35,021 nt of DNA from Candidatus Uhrbacteria bacterium CG10_big_fil_rev_8_21_14_0_10_48_11 (lineage in GTDB: Bacteria; Patescibacteriota; Patescibacteriia; GWA2-46-9): positions 1 to 35,021 of the forward strand of contig PFET01000014.1 of the NCBI GenBank assembly GCA_002793855.1, written 5' to 3'. Position 1 is the stretch's first letter; each line of letters opens with the position of its first letter. A program made the translations under genes and the position numbers. Positions 9,551 to 18,576 of the stretch are shown piece after piece. Under the pieces are notes generated by a model. That model searched no databases. It was not told the DNA's origin and saw only the letters and a list, made by a program, of their open reading frames with translations.

Positions 9551-10062
9551 AGACGTAGTGTAGCACAACTGTACCTTGCGCGTTTATTTTTTCTACAGAA
9601 ACCAAAGATGCGGTACGCTCCCCTTGCGATGCGTTGTGAAGTGGCAATCCCTCACCAAAACTTATTGGCTCAATCGTTAAAAACAGTTCGTCAATTAAAC
9701 CATTGTTAAAAAAAATACGTGTACGTTTCTGTACCACCTAGCACAGCGACTCGGCTGTAATTTTTTTCTTTACAAAACTGCTCTACCCCAACAACTGCCG
9801 GATTAAGATAAGTTACTAGATCGTTTTCTTCTTTGCATACTATGGTGCTTCTAGTAAAAATAATGCAGCGCCGTTTTGAAAGCGCCTCACGTGCGGTTGT
9901 GTAGGTTGTCCGCCCAACAACAATCGCATCCGCACTGTCGAGTTCACGATGAAGCTGTGCTTTGTCTTCTGCGCTAGTCCAATTGGTGAACTCCCCTGCC
10001 TTTCTGGCAATCCGCCCATCAAGTGTCATTGCGGCGAGTGCGATAAACTTTGACCTACTCAT
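9534..10062 (-). pseudogene. RibD C-terminal/dihydrofolate-reductase-like protein, interrupted by one frameshift
   Basis: ORF 9706-10137 (MSRSKFIALAAMTLDGRIARKAGEFTNWTSAED...ADAIVVGRTTYTTAREAL...VAVLGGTETYTYFF) continues in another frame as FFNNGLIDELFLTIEPISFGEGLPL (ORF 9534-9737); breakpoint in an A8/T8 run at 9708-9715. Confidence 0.8.
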
Positions 10063-10786
10063 TGCTTTCACTGAAACAATCAAGAAGCGGACGGTAAATA
10101 TCGTCTTCCGGAGGTACCAGCAAGGCCGCCTCTTCATTTTGCTCGCTAAAAGTTACGTGCGGGACATCACGCAGTACCGCAAGTGGTGTTTGCTCGTTTC
10201 CTTCGCCCATATGAAGCACAGCAATAGCAGCAATAGCGTCTACCACATTTGTTCTCGACATATGAAACGGCCGGCCGAATATATCAGCGGTGCCAACGTA
10301 ACTTTTTACCGGATGAAGACCGGCAAACCCGATAGAAATACCTACCACCCCATAGCGAAGCGGAATGGTATGGCTGTCAGTCAACACAACACCAAGGTTG
10401 TTAAGGTTCCATTTTTCTTTAAGGCGCGCTCTGAGCTCTCTAGCAAAAGCGTAGGGCTGCTCTGGCCAAAGAATATAATATCCATGCCCGTTGCTCTCGT
10501 CGATACCGGCAGAGGCAATGAGGGTGTGCTCTTTAATAGCTAAAACAGCAAGCGCGTGCGGGACACGGCTACGAGGAATGTAGCGCTCCGCCTCTTTAGT
10601 AATGAGCTCGTCCTTATTGACGCTATCGGTAATTTTGATGCAGCGACCTTGATGAATGGCAACAATCTTTGAGCTGACGCAAAGAATATCCCCATCTTTT
10701 AACTCGGAGACACTCTCATCGATTAAGCGATAAACATCATCTCGGGGCGGCTCAAAGGCCCGAGTACGAATGGTTCGAATTTCCAT
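10055..10786 (-). CDS. Coenzyme F420-0:L-glutamate ligase-like protein (CofE family)
   Basis: LKDGDILCVSSKIVAIHQGRCI, PHALAVLAIKEHTLIASAGIDESNGHGYYILWP, LGVVLTDSHTIPLRYGVVGISIGFAGLHP match the CofE/FbiB-N family. Confidence 0.85.
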   Translation of the reverse strand: MEIRTIRTRAFEPPRDDVYRLIDESVSELKDGDILCVSSKIVAIHQGRCIKITDSVNKDELITKEAERYIPRSRVPHALAVLAIKEHTLIASAGIDESNGHGYYILWPEQPYAFARELRARLKEKWNLNNLGVVLTDSHTIPLRYGVVGISIGFAGLHPVKSYVGTADIFGRPFHMSRTNVVDAIAAIAVLHMGEGNEQTPLAVLRDVPHVTFSEQNEEAALLVPPEDDIYRPLLDCFSESNE

Positions 10787-10788
10787 TG

Positions 10789-11613
10789 TTATCGTTTTTT
10801 TTGCTGCAGTATAAGTGCTAGCCCACCGTAAATAGCACTCTCGTCTCCAAATTGCGCAGCATTGAGTTGAGGCACTTTTGGATACACTACAAGCAGTCGA
10901 TTTAATTCAGCGCTCACCTCAGTAAGTCGAATGGCACTTTTTCGTAACAACCCGCCGCCAAGTACTACCACCTCTGGCGACCAATGCACGATGCTGTTAT
11001 GAATGCCAAGCGCCAACACCTGAGCAGCCTCCTGCCAAACACGCCTACTCTTTATTTCTCGCGCCGGTTTTTTGTAGCGCCGCTCAAAAGCTTTCCCAGA
11101 CACTACTGCCTCAAGACGCAATGGTTTAATTCGCGTACCGCCAATGATTTGATTTCCGGGTTCAAACCCTTGCATAGATTCGCTGATATGTTTATCGATA
11201 ACGATAGCCCCACCAACACCGGTACTTACTGTCAGGTAAGCCACGATGCGTTTGTTTTTACCTGCCCCATATACCGCTTCTCCAAGGGCAGCAAGCGCCG
11301 CATCGTTCTCTAGATATACCGGTGCCCCAAAACGTTTTGCCAAAGTCAGTCGCAGCGGTTTGCCCACCCAAAGTGGAAAGTGTGGCTGCGCTCGCAATAC
11401 GCCTCTTTTTTTATCCAGTGACCGAACACCACCCGCAACTGCGCTAATTTCAAAAGGCATGGCACCTAATTGTTTTACGGTGTCAACAAACCCATCGATT
11501 GCCCGATCAAAATTTTTCTCAGTCGGCATAATTATCGGTGTACCAATAACACCGTTTCTTGCAATTGCGATTCTGGTTTTTGTACCACCTACATCAAAAA
11601 GTAGTTGCGTCAT
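10789..11613 (-). CDS. ROK family sugar kinase
   Basis: LLFDVGGTKTRIAIA, LENDAALAALGEAVYGAGK, YLTVSTGVGGAIVID; the canonical zinc-cysteine motif is not evident. Confidence 0.88.
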   Translation of the reverse strand: MTQLLFDVGGTKTRIAIARNGVIGTPIIMPTEKNFDRAIDGFVDTVKQLGAMPFEISAVAGGVRSLDKKRGVLRAQPHFPLWVGKPLRLTLAKRFGAPVYLENDAALAALGEAVYGAGKNKRIVAYLTVSTGVGGAIVIDKHISESMQGFEPGNQIIGGTRIKPLRLEAVVSGKAFERRYKKPAREIKSRRVWQEAAQVLALGIHNSIVHWSPEVVVLGGGLLRKSAIRLTEVSAELNRLLVVYPKVPQLNAAQFGDESAIYGGLALILQQKKR

Positions 11614-11645
11614 AGTATAAGACTATCCTAAAAATAGTATCAACA

Positions 11646-13499
11646 CTATGTCTGCTCTCCCTTGTATCGATCAAGATAATAAGCACTCATAATGTAGCCA
11701 ATGTGCGAAAATGCCTGCGGGAAATTGCCGAGGTACTCCCCTGTCTTAGGGTCAATCTCCTCTGCAATAAGTCCGCTTTTAGGTAACTGTTTCTCAAACT
11801 TAGTAAGGAGCCGCCTTGCCTCTTTATTGTTTCCGGTGTAGGCAAGCGCTGCTATCAGCCAAAAGGTCGCCAAAACAAATGCCCCTTCTCCTCCGGCTAG
11901 TCCGTCATTTTCTCGGTAGCGATAGACAAAAATATCATGGTAGCGCAACTCGCGGCTGGTGGCATCAATGGTTTGCTTGGCACGAACGTCATCCTGTTCA
12001 AAAAACTGAAGCAAAACGATAAGATAGTTCACCGCGTCCTGACTGTCGGTTTCAGGGTGCTGCACCAACGTGTTCCGCTTTTCATCAAAACAGTATGTCC
12101 AAATCCACGCGGCAATTTCTTCTTCTAATTTCTTCCATGCGGTAATGGTCTTCTTGTTAATGTGAAGGCGCTTTGCCAAACGCAGCGCCCGGCTTACACC
12201 AACCCAAGCCATCACTTTGCTGTAAGTGTAGTGCTGCATACCGGTACGCACCTCCCAGATGCCATTGTCGGCATCCTGCCAATGTTCAGCAATATCGTTT
12301 ACCAGTTCAATAATGATGGCGCGACTAAGGCGAGAGACGCCGATACCACGAGTCGACATAAAGTAGTGAGCGTCAATTAGTGAGCCGTAAATATCAAGCT
12401 GGAACTGATCAGTGGCATCGTTTCCAACACGCACCGGATGCGAACCCTTGTAACCAGCAAAGTGATGAAGTGCCTGTTCGCGCGGTACGCGATGCCCCCA
12501 AATGGTATAGAAGAGGTGAAGGTCGACTTCGCACATTGAACAGTGCCGAGCAACACGTTCAATGAAGCGAAAGAAACGTTTTGCTTCGTTTCGGTACCCC
12601 AAAACGTTAAGCGCATAAAGCACAAACGTCGCGTCGCGAATCCAAACGTAGCGGTAATCCCAGTTACGTAAACCACCAACTTCTTCTGGCAGCGAGGTAG
12701 TAGGCGCGGCCACAATGGCACCCGTAGGATAAAACTGCATCAATTTCAGCGTAATAGCGGATCGAATTAGTTGCTCTTGTTCGTCACCAAAAAATTTTCC
12801 TTCAGAAACCCAATGCTGCCAAAATTGTTTTGTCGGCTCTTCAAAGTCTTGGCCTTTATAGTGAGAACGCGGTCGCTTGGTATGCTCAAGCACAATCACC
12901 TGACTTTCACCCGTCGCCAACGTAAGGGTAATCTGCCACTCGCCCGCTACCTGCTTAACGCGGGCTGACGACGGTACGTGAAGACGAACGTAGTCATTCC
13001 CCATCCGAAAACGGAGCATACGTCCTCGATAACTCACCGCCGCCTCTTCTTTTGCATAGTTTGGCTTTGGGCTAAACACAAAACGCACCGTTACCGGACC
13101 ATGCTCGGCAATAATTTTACGCTCTAAAAAATGCGCCTGCGTATGAATACGGGGCAAGGGCAGCATAAAATCGCGCACCATAAATCGACACTTACCGCGC
13201 TTAAACAACGTTTCAACAATAGCTGTGTCTGATACGTAGCGTGCGTCTGCACGATAACCCTTGGCGTCAACAGCGAACGTCCCTCCGCGTTCCGTATCGA
13301 GAAGGGCGGCAAATAAACTTGGCGAATCAAAATGCGGCAAGCAGAGCCAGTCAACGGCACCTCGCCGAGAAACTAATGCTGCGGTATGTAAGTTACCAAT
13401 CAAAAAATAATCTCGGATTGGTGTTCCTCGCCCGATCGGCCGAGGTCGAGACTCGGGCAATTCCGGCAAGGCAAGTCGTTCGTTTGGTACCGTAACCAT
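11646..13499 (-). CDS. Glycoside hydrolase family 15 protein (glucoamylase/trehalase-like)
   Basis: IRDYFLIGNLHTAALVSRRGAVDWLCLPHFDSPSLFAALLD, GGLRNWDYRYVWIRDATF, EEIDPKTGEYLGNFPQAFSHIGYI. Confidence 0.94.
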   Translation of the reverse strand: MVTVPNERLALPELPESRPRPIGRGTPIRDYFLIGNLHTAALVSRRGAVDWLCLPHFDSPSLFAALLDTERGGTFAVDAKGYRADARYVSDTAIVETLFKRGKCRFMVRDFMLPLPRIHTQAHFLERKIIAEHGPVTVRFVFSPKPNYAKEEAAVSYRGRMLRFRMGNDYVRLHVPSSARVKQVAGEWQITLTLATGESQVIVLEHTKRPRSHYKGQDFEEPTKQFWQHWVSEGKFFGDEQEQLIRSAITLKLMQFYPTGAIVAAPTTSLPEEVGGLRNWDYRYVWIRDATFVLYALNVLGYRNEAKRFFRFIERVARHCSMCEVDLHLFYTIWGHRVPREQALHHFAGYKGSHPVRVGNDATDQFQLDIYGSLIDAHYFMSTRGIGVSRLSRAIIIELVNDIAEHWQDADNGIWEVRTGMQHYTYSKVMAWVGVSRALRLAKRLHINKKTITAWKKLEEEIAAWIWTYCFDEKRNTLVQHPETDSQDAVNYLIVLLQFFEQDDVRAKQTIDATSRELRYHDIFVYRYRENDGLAGGEGAFVLATFWLIAALAYTGNNKEARRLLTKFEKQLPKSGLIAEEIDPKTGEYLGNFPQAFSHIGYIMSAYYLDRYKGEQT

Positions 13500-14467
13500 T
13501 ACGCAATGTGTTTCTTAAAGGCTTCTACCATTTCTACCAGTTCCGGATCAAAACCATAATATTTAGCAAGATAAAACGCAGCCCAATCAATAACGAGAAG
13601 GGTCGCAAAAATTTTGTGCCAGCGATTTGTTCCACTAAGCGCCAACTCCTCAACAGTGAGCCCCCGCTCTTCGTAGAGTGCTTTTGTGACAGCCATCCGT
13701 TTTTGAATCCGTGGGTGGTCTTCTGTATCCGTCAAAAATAAAAAGTATAGCTGACCCGAAAGCGCTTCAGTTTTTGGCTGCACGTAAAACCCCTGCATTT
13801 CGTTATGGTTCAACTCTGGAAATACATTATTGTAAGACGGTATTTTTGCACCTTCGTTAAATTTAATTTTCGCCACCACGCTGACCGCGCTATTCATCTC
13901 TGAACTGTAAATAACAGGGACCCGATTTTGCAATCGAACCGAAAGCGCTTCTCCTTGTGTTTCTGCTTTTTGACTATTTAACAACTGTACCAACTCTGAA
14001 GTCTCTTGCAAAATATCCTCGTGCCCCATAAGGGCCAGGGCGGCGCGCAGCGTGTAACCGATTGCGCTACGCGGTTGAATACCAACATTGGGTAACTCTA
14101 TGTACGGCACGCCATCTTCTTTTGCGGCAGCAATCAACGCCCCGCCAGTTGCGACAACGGCAAGCGACAATCCCCGCTTCTTTGCTTCTTGGTAGGCGTC
14201 CAGCGACTCTTCCGTGTTTCCTGAATAAGAAGTAATAAGCACCAAACGGCGCTCAAAGTCCCCTTCTGGTGCAACGGGCAAGCCGTACGAAGCGTGAAGC
14301 AAAAGATCAAGTTCTGGATGAACAATAGAAAGCAATTGGTGCTGCTTTATAGAGCCGCCCATACCGCAAGCCAAAAAGGCCTCTTTCTTTACCAATCGGT
14401 CAGCGTTAGCAATGACCGGTGTATAGTCAAACTGTGCCGGCAACTCTCTTAGTGCTTTGTCCATCAT
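13499..14467 (-). CDS. Bifunctional phosphoglucose/phosphomannose isomerase (SIS domain)
   Basis: ACGMGGSIKQHQLL, TSYSGNTEESLDAYQEAKKRG, ELNHNEMQGF; start at MMDKALREL inside the longer 14524 ORF. Confidence 0.9.
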   Translation of the reverse strand: MMDKALRELPAQFDYTPVIANADRLVKKEAFLACGMGGSIKQHQLLSIVHPELDLLLHASYGLPVAPEGDFERRLVLITSYSGNTEESLDAYQEAKKRGLSLAVVATGGALIAAAKEDGVPYIELPNVGIQPRSAIGYTLRAALALMGHEDILQETSELVQLLNSQKAETQGEALSVRLQNRVPVIYSSEMNSAVSVVAKIKFNEGAKIPSYNNVFPELNHNEMQGFYVQPKTEALSGQLYFLFLTDTEDHPRIQKRMAVTKALYEERGLTVEELALSGTNRWHKIFATLLVIDWAAFYLAKYYGFDPELVEMVEAFKKHIA

Positions 14468-14526
14468 AAAAATAGAGTACATTCTAACTACTCGTAGTGT
14501 AGCATTTTTACTATAAAAAACCAAAA

Positions 14527-14550
14527 AACGCCGCAGATGCGGCGTCTTAA
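14527..14550 (-). terminator. Intrinsic terminator downstream of transaldolase
   Basis: Minus strand GACGCCGC-ATCT-GCGGCGTTTTTTGG. Confidence 0.85.
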
Positions 14551-14572
14551 AAATTCGCTATAAATATCCTCT

Positions 14573-15439
14573 CTACGTTGTTGTTTGCAAAAGACGATTC
14601 CAATCTTCAGCAAATTTTTTCAACCCTGTACCAGTAAGTTCATGATGAATGTCGTACGATTGCCATTCTTTTTTCAAAGAGGTTTCGGTAAAAGGAATCT
14701 CTTTCAATTCCACACGCTCCGCATATTGAGCAGTAAGTGCCATTCCTTCTTTTTGCCATGTTTCTAGCACGGACAGCGGAGCGGTAGCGATATCTGTACG
14801 TAACGAAAATAGTTCATAAAGGTGTTCGAGAGAGCGAACGCTTGCCGCTAGTACTTCAACGTGGCCATCTCCGGCGGCGTACATCTGTTGAATATTGCGA
14901 ACCAAGGACATCCCCTTTTCTCCGCGATCGTCCAGCCGGCCAATGAACGGCGAAACAAATACCGAACCACGTTTTGCGCCCCGCGTTGCGGCATAGACCG
15001 CCGCGGCCTGCTCCTGACTAAAGCAGAGGGTCATATTGACCCGCATGCCCTCGGCGACAGAACGTTCAGCCGCAGCTAGACCGGGTGAGGTGATGGGATA
15101 TTTGATGTGAGCGTTCGGAATCCATGAAAACATTTCCTTTCCTTGCTCAAAAAGCTCTTCTACGGTCGAATGCTCGTCCGCATAAACTTCTATCGAAATC
15201 GATCCGTCAGGAATCGTCTTCGCGATATCAACCACGATAGTTTTGTAAAATGCTTTAAGGTCATCCGCGGTAAATGGTTTACCGCTCTCAATTCTGCTAC
15301 GAACCTCCGGGTTCTTTGCTACCAACGATGGGTTCGTTGTCTGCCCGTCAAGAAACCCAAGCGCGGCAAAAATCGCTTCTGTATCTGCGGGGTTTCCGCT
15401 GTCGAGAAAAATGTTTGTAGAAAGTTGTTGGGGTCGCAT
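14573..15439 (-). CDS. Transaldolase
   Basis: IFLDSGNPADTEAI, DGQTTNPSLVAK, NAHIKYPITSPGLAA (Schiff-base Lys), NMTLCFSQEQAAAV, SVFVSPFIGRLDD. Confidence 0.93.
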   Translation of the reverse strand: MRPQQLSTNIFLDSGNPADTEAIFAALGFLDGQTTNPSLVAKNPEVRSRIESGKPFTADDLKAFYKTIVVDIAKTIPDGSISIEVYADEHSTVEELFEQGKEMFSWIPNAHIKYPITSPGLAAAERSVAEGMRVNMTLCFSQEQAAAVYAATRGAKRGSVFVSPFIGRLDDRGEKGMSLVRNIQQMYAAGDGHVEVLAASVRSLEHLYELFSLRTDIATAPLSVLETWQKEGMALTAQYAERVELKEIPFTETSLKKEWQSYDIHHELTGTGLKKFAEDWNRLLQTTT

Positions 15440-15484
15440 ACGGCTATAATTTTAGCATAGCACGTCCACACGTATTATAAAAAA

Positions 15485-16255
15485 CTAGAGAAATCGCTGC
15501 AGCTGGTCGTAGCGCAAAAATTGAAAAAAGTTAAACAGTGAACCCATCCAGTAACCAAATTGATTTGTTGCAAGGAAAAACCCAATGATAATGAGAAACA
15601 CGCCACCAAAAATGGCGACATAACGTAGGTACGGCAAAAGATGCTTAAAAGAAACTCCGGCAGATCCGATAAGCGCGGCAAAAATGAGAAACGGAATGCC
15701 AAGGCCCAATGAAAATACGGCAAGCAGCAACGCGCCCTGACCAAGAGTCGCTGCGGTAGATGCCAGTAATAAAACAGAAGCAAGCACCGGCCCAATGCAA
15801 GGCGTCCACCCAAAAGCGAATGTCGCTCCAAATAAAAACGAGCTCAGTGGATTACCCGGCCGCAGCGCACCAAATACAGGAAACCGTCTCTCGCTGTTAA
15901 GAAACGAAAAGGGCGCAAACCGATTTAGCCCAAGCATTGAAAACCCAAAGAACATAATGAAAATGCCGCCAATGCGAGAAAGCCAAATACGATACTGCAC
16001 CAAGGCAACGCCGCCAAGTCCAAATAGGCTACCGAGCGCTATAAATACTGTGCTAAAGCCAAGGACGTAAAACACCCCATTCATAAAGACCTTACGCCTA
16101 GCCCGCAGGGCTTTCTCTGGCGAATGCAAATCTGCTACCGTGATACCACTAATAAAACTGAGATACCCTGGAAGAAGTGGCAAGGTGCAAGGTGCCAGAA
16201 ACATTATGAGTCCGGCAATGAATGCCGGAATGATAAGTGTCAGTGGATCAAGCAT
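15485..16255 (-). CDS. Cytochrome c biogenesis CcdA / DsbD-TM family protein
   Basis: FLAPCTLPLLPGYLSFISG and GATFAFGWTPCIGPVLASVL; paired proline-flanked Cys motifs of CcdA. Confidence 0.92.
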   Translation of the reverse strand: MLDPLTLIIPAFIAGLIMFLAPCTLPLLPGYLSFISGITVADLHSPEKALRARRKVFMNGVFYVLGFSTVFIALGSLFGLGGVALVQYRIWLSRIGGIFIMFFGFSMLGLNRFAPFSFLNSERRFPVFGALRPGNPLSSFLFGATFAFGWTPCIGPVLASVLLLASTAATLGQGALLLAVFSLGLGIPFLIFAALIGSAGVSFKHLLPYLRYVAIFGGVFLIIIGFFLATNQFGYWMGSLFNFFQFLRYDQLQRFL

Positions 16256-16313
16256 TGTGACTGCGCGACGTTATAATCGTTTAAGTATAGCAGCCATAAC
16301 AAAACCGTGCCCG

Positions 16314-16550
16314 TTAACTAATCGCTAAAAGTTGAGAAAGTTTTGGCTGATTAAACCCAATAACAATTTCGTCGTTAACAAAGATAACCGGAACCCCTAA
16401 CTGTCCCGACTTCTGAATCATCTCGTCACGAGCCGCTTCGTCAACCGTGACGTCCTTTTCGGTATAGGTAACGCCATGCTCTTGAAAAAAGGCCTTAGCA
16501 GCCTTGCAATAGCCGCACGTCGGAGTGGTGTAAATGGTAACGTTTGCCAT
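16314..16550 (-). CDS. Glutaredoxin family protein
   Basis: VTIYTTPTCGYCKAAKAFFQEHGV (CxxC), GQLGVPVIFV cis-Pro, IVIGFNQPKL. Confidence 0.93.
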   Translation of the reverse strand: MANVTIYTTPTCGYCKAAKAFFQEHGVTYTEKDVTVDEAARDEMIQKSGQLGVPVIFVNDEIVIGFNQPKLSQLLAIS

Positions 16551-16565
16551 ATTGTTTATTAGTAC

Positions 16566-16889
16566 TTAGTGATTTATTAGCGAAAGAAGAGAGCGAACGA
16601 TTATTTTTTTTCGGTCAACCTGATAACAAATTTTTTGTCCGATGCGTTCGCGGATAACAAGACCTGAGCGCTCCATGCGTTGTAATTGCTGCGAAGCTGA
16701 TGGTACCGAAGTCTTAAGCACACTAGCAATTTCACTAACGCAATAGAGGCGCTCCTCTTTGCCGAGAAGGCTAAAGATTCGGAAACGACCGCTGTCCCCA
16801 AGAGTTCGAAATACGACCGGAAGTTCATCCTTCCCGCCGCGCTCCAGCATAGAACGCAGTTTTCCCGCCTCACTTTTGGTTAGCATCAT
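16566..16889 (-). CDS. ArsR-family winged-helix transcriptional regulator
   Basis: LGDSGRFRIFSLLGKEERLYCVSEIASVLKTSVPSASQQLQRMERSGLVIRERIGQKICYQV, ArsR winged helix-turn-helix. Confidence 0.88.
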   Translation of the reverse strand: MMLTKSEAGKLRSMLERGGKDELPVVFRTLGDSGRFRIFSLLGKEERLYCVSEIASVLKTSVPSASQQLQRMERSGLVIRERIGQKICYQVDRKKIIVRSLLSLINH

Positions 16890-16905
16890 TTACGGCGGAT
16901 AAGTG

Positions 16906-16919
16906 ATTAAATGTTTAAT
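16906..16919. promoter_or_regulatory. Palindromic operator candidate for the ArsR regulator
   Basis: ATTAAATGTTTAAT: perfect 6-2-6 palindrome just downstream of the -10 element. Confidence 0.7.
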
Positions 16920-16930
16920 TAACTGCTTAA

Positions 16931-16959
16931 AGTATAGCAAGCTACTTTTAGGCTGTCAA
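16931..16959 (-). promoter_or_regulatory. Near-consensus sigma-70 promoter of the ArsR-Grx-CcdA operon
   Basis: Minus strand TTGACA (16954-16959), 17-nt spacer, TATACT (16931-16936). Confidence 0.85.
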
Positions 16960-16976
16960 CTCTACATTTTTACAAC

Positions 16977-17438
16977 CTAAGAAACAGCCTCAGCATAAAC
17001 AACAAGAGATTCTGTTTGAGAGGTCTCGAGATGAATAACCGGACGTTTGCTGTGTACAAAATCAACTGCCTCCTCAGGGCTTCTCCCCTGCTTGATAAGA
17101 TACGCCGCCACTAATGTCGGCGCGCGTCCGTGACCAAGACGACAGTGAACATACACTTTTTTGTTTAGCCGAACCATTGTTTCTAAAAAATCGACGCCGG
17201 TGTGCAGTTGGTCCATAGACGGTGCTGTCCGGTCAACAACCGGCAGCCATAAAAAAAATGAAACACCAAACGGCGCATCAAACCGTTCTTTTTCCAGTGA
17301 TACGTCAGCGGTGAGTCCACGTTTTAATAATGATTCGTCAAAATGGGTCTGGCAGCACTGATTGGTCCCGATAAAAATATTATCTGTGATTTCGCTGTAT
17401 TCAAGAACTGTTGCGAGCTGATGTGGATCTGTCGACAT
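16977..17438 (-). CDS. Dual-specificity protein phosphatase family protein
   Basis: KKVYVHCRLGHGRAPTLVAAYLI contains HCx5R; ITDNIFIGTNQC N-terminal motif. Confidence 0.9.
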   Translation of the reverse strand: MSTDPHQLATVLEYSEITDNIFIGTNQCCQTHFDESLLKRGLTADVSLEKERFDAPFGVSFFLWLPVVDRTAPSMDQLHTGVDFLETMVRLNKKVYVHCRLGHGRAPTLVAAYLIKQGRSPEEAVDFVHSKRPVIHLETSQTESLVVYAEAVS

Positions 17439-17747
17439 CTATTCAGAAGGTTTTTTTTTGGTCTCTTCCAGTAGCCCCTTGGCACGCTGACGGAGTAATT
17501 CTTCGTCTACCCGTTCACCATCTCTCTCTAGTTTTCTCTTCATTCCTGCCACAGTTTTTTCAATAAAAAACCTGTCTCGGTTTTCCTGAGCAGCCTCATC
17601 GCTGAGACCAGATAAAATTTCTCTCTGTTCCTCGGCGGTAAAATCATTGCTCAATACATCCTTCCAAGCGTCTAACTCCTCCTTTGGGATAGTGAATCGA
17701 CCCAGACGAAAATTCGCTGGCAACTGTTCTGATGAAGACATAACCAT
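17439..17747 (-). CDS. Hypothetical charged protein
   Basis: ORF in a tight co-directional array; start chosen at MVMSSSEQLPANFRLG inside the longer 17819 ORF. Confidence 0.6.
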   Translation of the reverse strand: MVMSSSEQLPANFRLGRFTIPKEELDAWKDVLSNDFTAEEQREILSGLSDEAAQENRDRFFIEKTVAGMKRKLERDGERVDEELLRQRAKGLLEETKKKPSE

Positions 17748-17754
17748 AAAAAAC

Positions 17755-18075
17755 CTATAGCTGCTGCCGAATGACCCCTTCAAATTCGGGGAAAAATTCA
17801 GCCACTTGCGCGATATCAAACTCTGGCAAAATGGACTCGTTGCCTTCGCGTTTCAATAAAAAATCAAAGGTCGCCTCTACTAAATCTTGTGCTGAAACCT
17901 TACCGCTACCGGTTAACTTCTGCCAATAGGTTTCCTGCAGCCGAACTGTATGCGTCGTTTGCTCCCCTTCTTGAGTGGCAACAGTGACATGGAACATTGC
18001 CTCAGGAAAATCCTGCGTCTGACTAATGTCAACGTCAAAGCCGTGATCAAGTTTTAGATAGTCATCAACTAACAT
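17755..18075 (-). CDS. Hypothetical protein
   Basis: 106-aa ORF in the same co-directional array; no family recognised. Confidence 0.65.
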   Translation of the reverse strand: MLVDDYLKLDHGFDVDISQTQDFPEAMFHVTVATQEGEQTTHTVRLQETYWQKLTGSGKVSAQDLVEATFDFLLKREGNESILPEFDIAQVAEFFPEFEGVIRQQL

Positions 18076-18087
18076 AAGATAAGTATA

Positions 18088-18573
18088 CTACATTTCTCGT
18101 TCGTCAACAGGGGGCAGGGCTAAATCTGGGTTTGCCAAAAGCGGAATGTTCCTGATCGACCTTGCCGATTTTGATTCGACCAAAATGGCAACGAATAGTC
18201 CAAAGAGGGTCGGGATGTACTGATCCGCGGTTGCCGGTGACGTACCGGTCGTTATCTGCCAGACAGTAAAGGTGAAGTATAAACCGCAAGCAACCAGATA
18301 AACGTGCGGCACCAGACGACAAAAGATGAGCAACAGACCACCGGTTGTAAAGAGCGCGCCCAGTACAAAGAAATAAGCATAGTTCATTAGCTCGTGCTGC
18401 GTTAGTGCAGAGAAATGACTAACGCGCGCTAAGTCATTTGCCAACATCGAGATACCTGCACTAGTGCTATTGATTGCGGCAAAGAGAAACAAGGCGGCAA
18501 AAAACAGCCGGAAAAGAAGAGCCCCGATACGGTATCCTGCTTGACCATAAAAGTTTATGTTCGCTAAAGACAT
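18088..18573 (-). CDS. Hypothetical multi-pass membrane protein
   Basis: Several hydrophobic segments (LLFRLFFAALFLFAAI, YAYFFVLGALFTTGGLLLIFC, YLVACGLYFTFTVW). Confidence 0.7.
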   Translation of the reverse strand: MSLANINFYGQAGYRIGALLFRLFFAALFLFAAINSTSAGISMLANDLARVSHFSALTQHELMNYAYFFVLGALFTTGGLLLIFCRLVPHVYLVACGLYFTFTVWQITTGTSPATADQYIPTLFGLFVAILVESKSARSIRNIPLLANPDLALPPVDEREM

Positions 18574-18576
18574 GGA

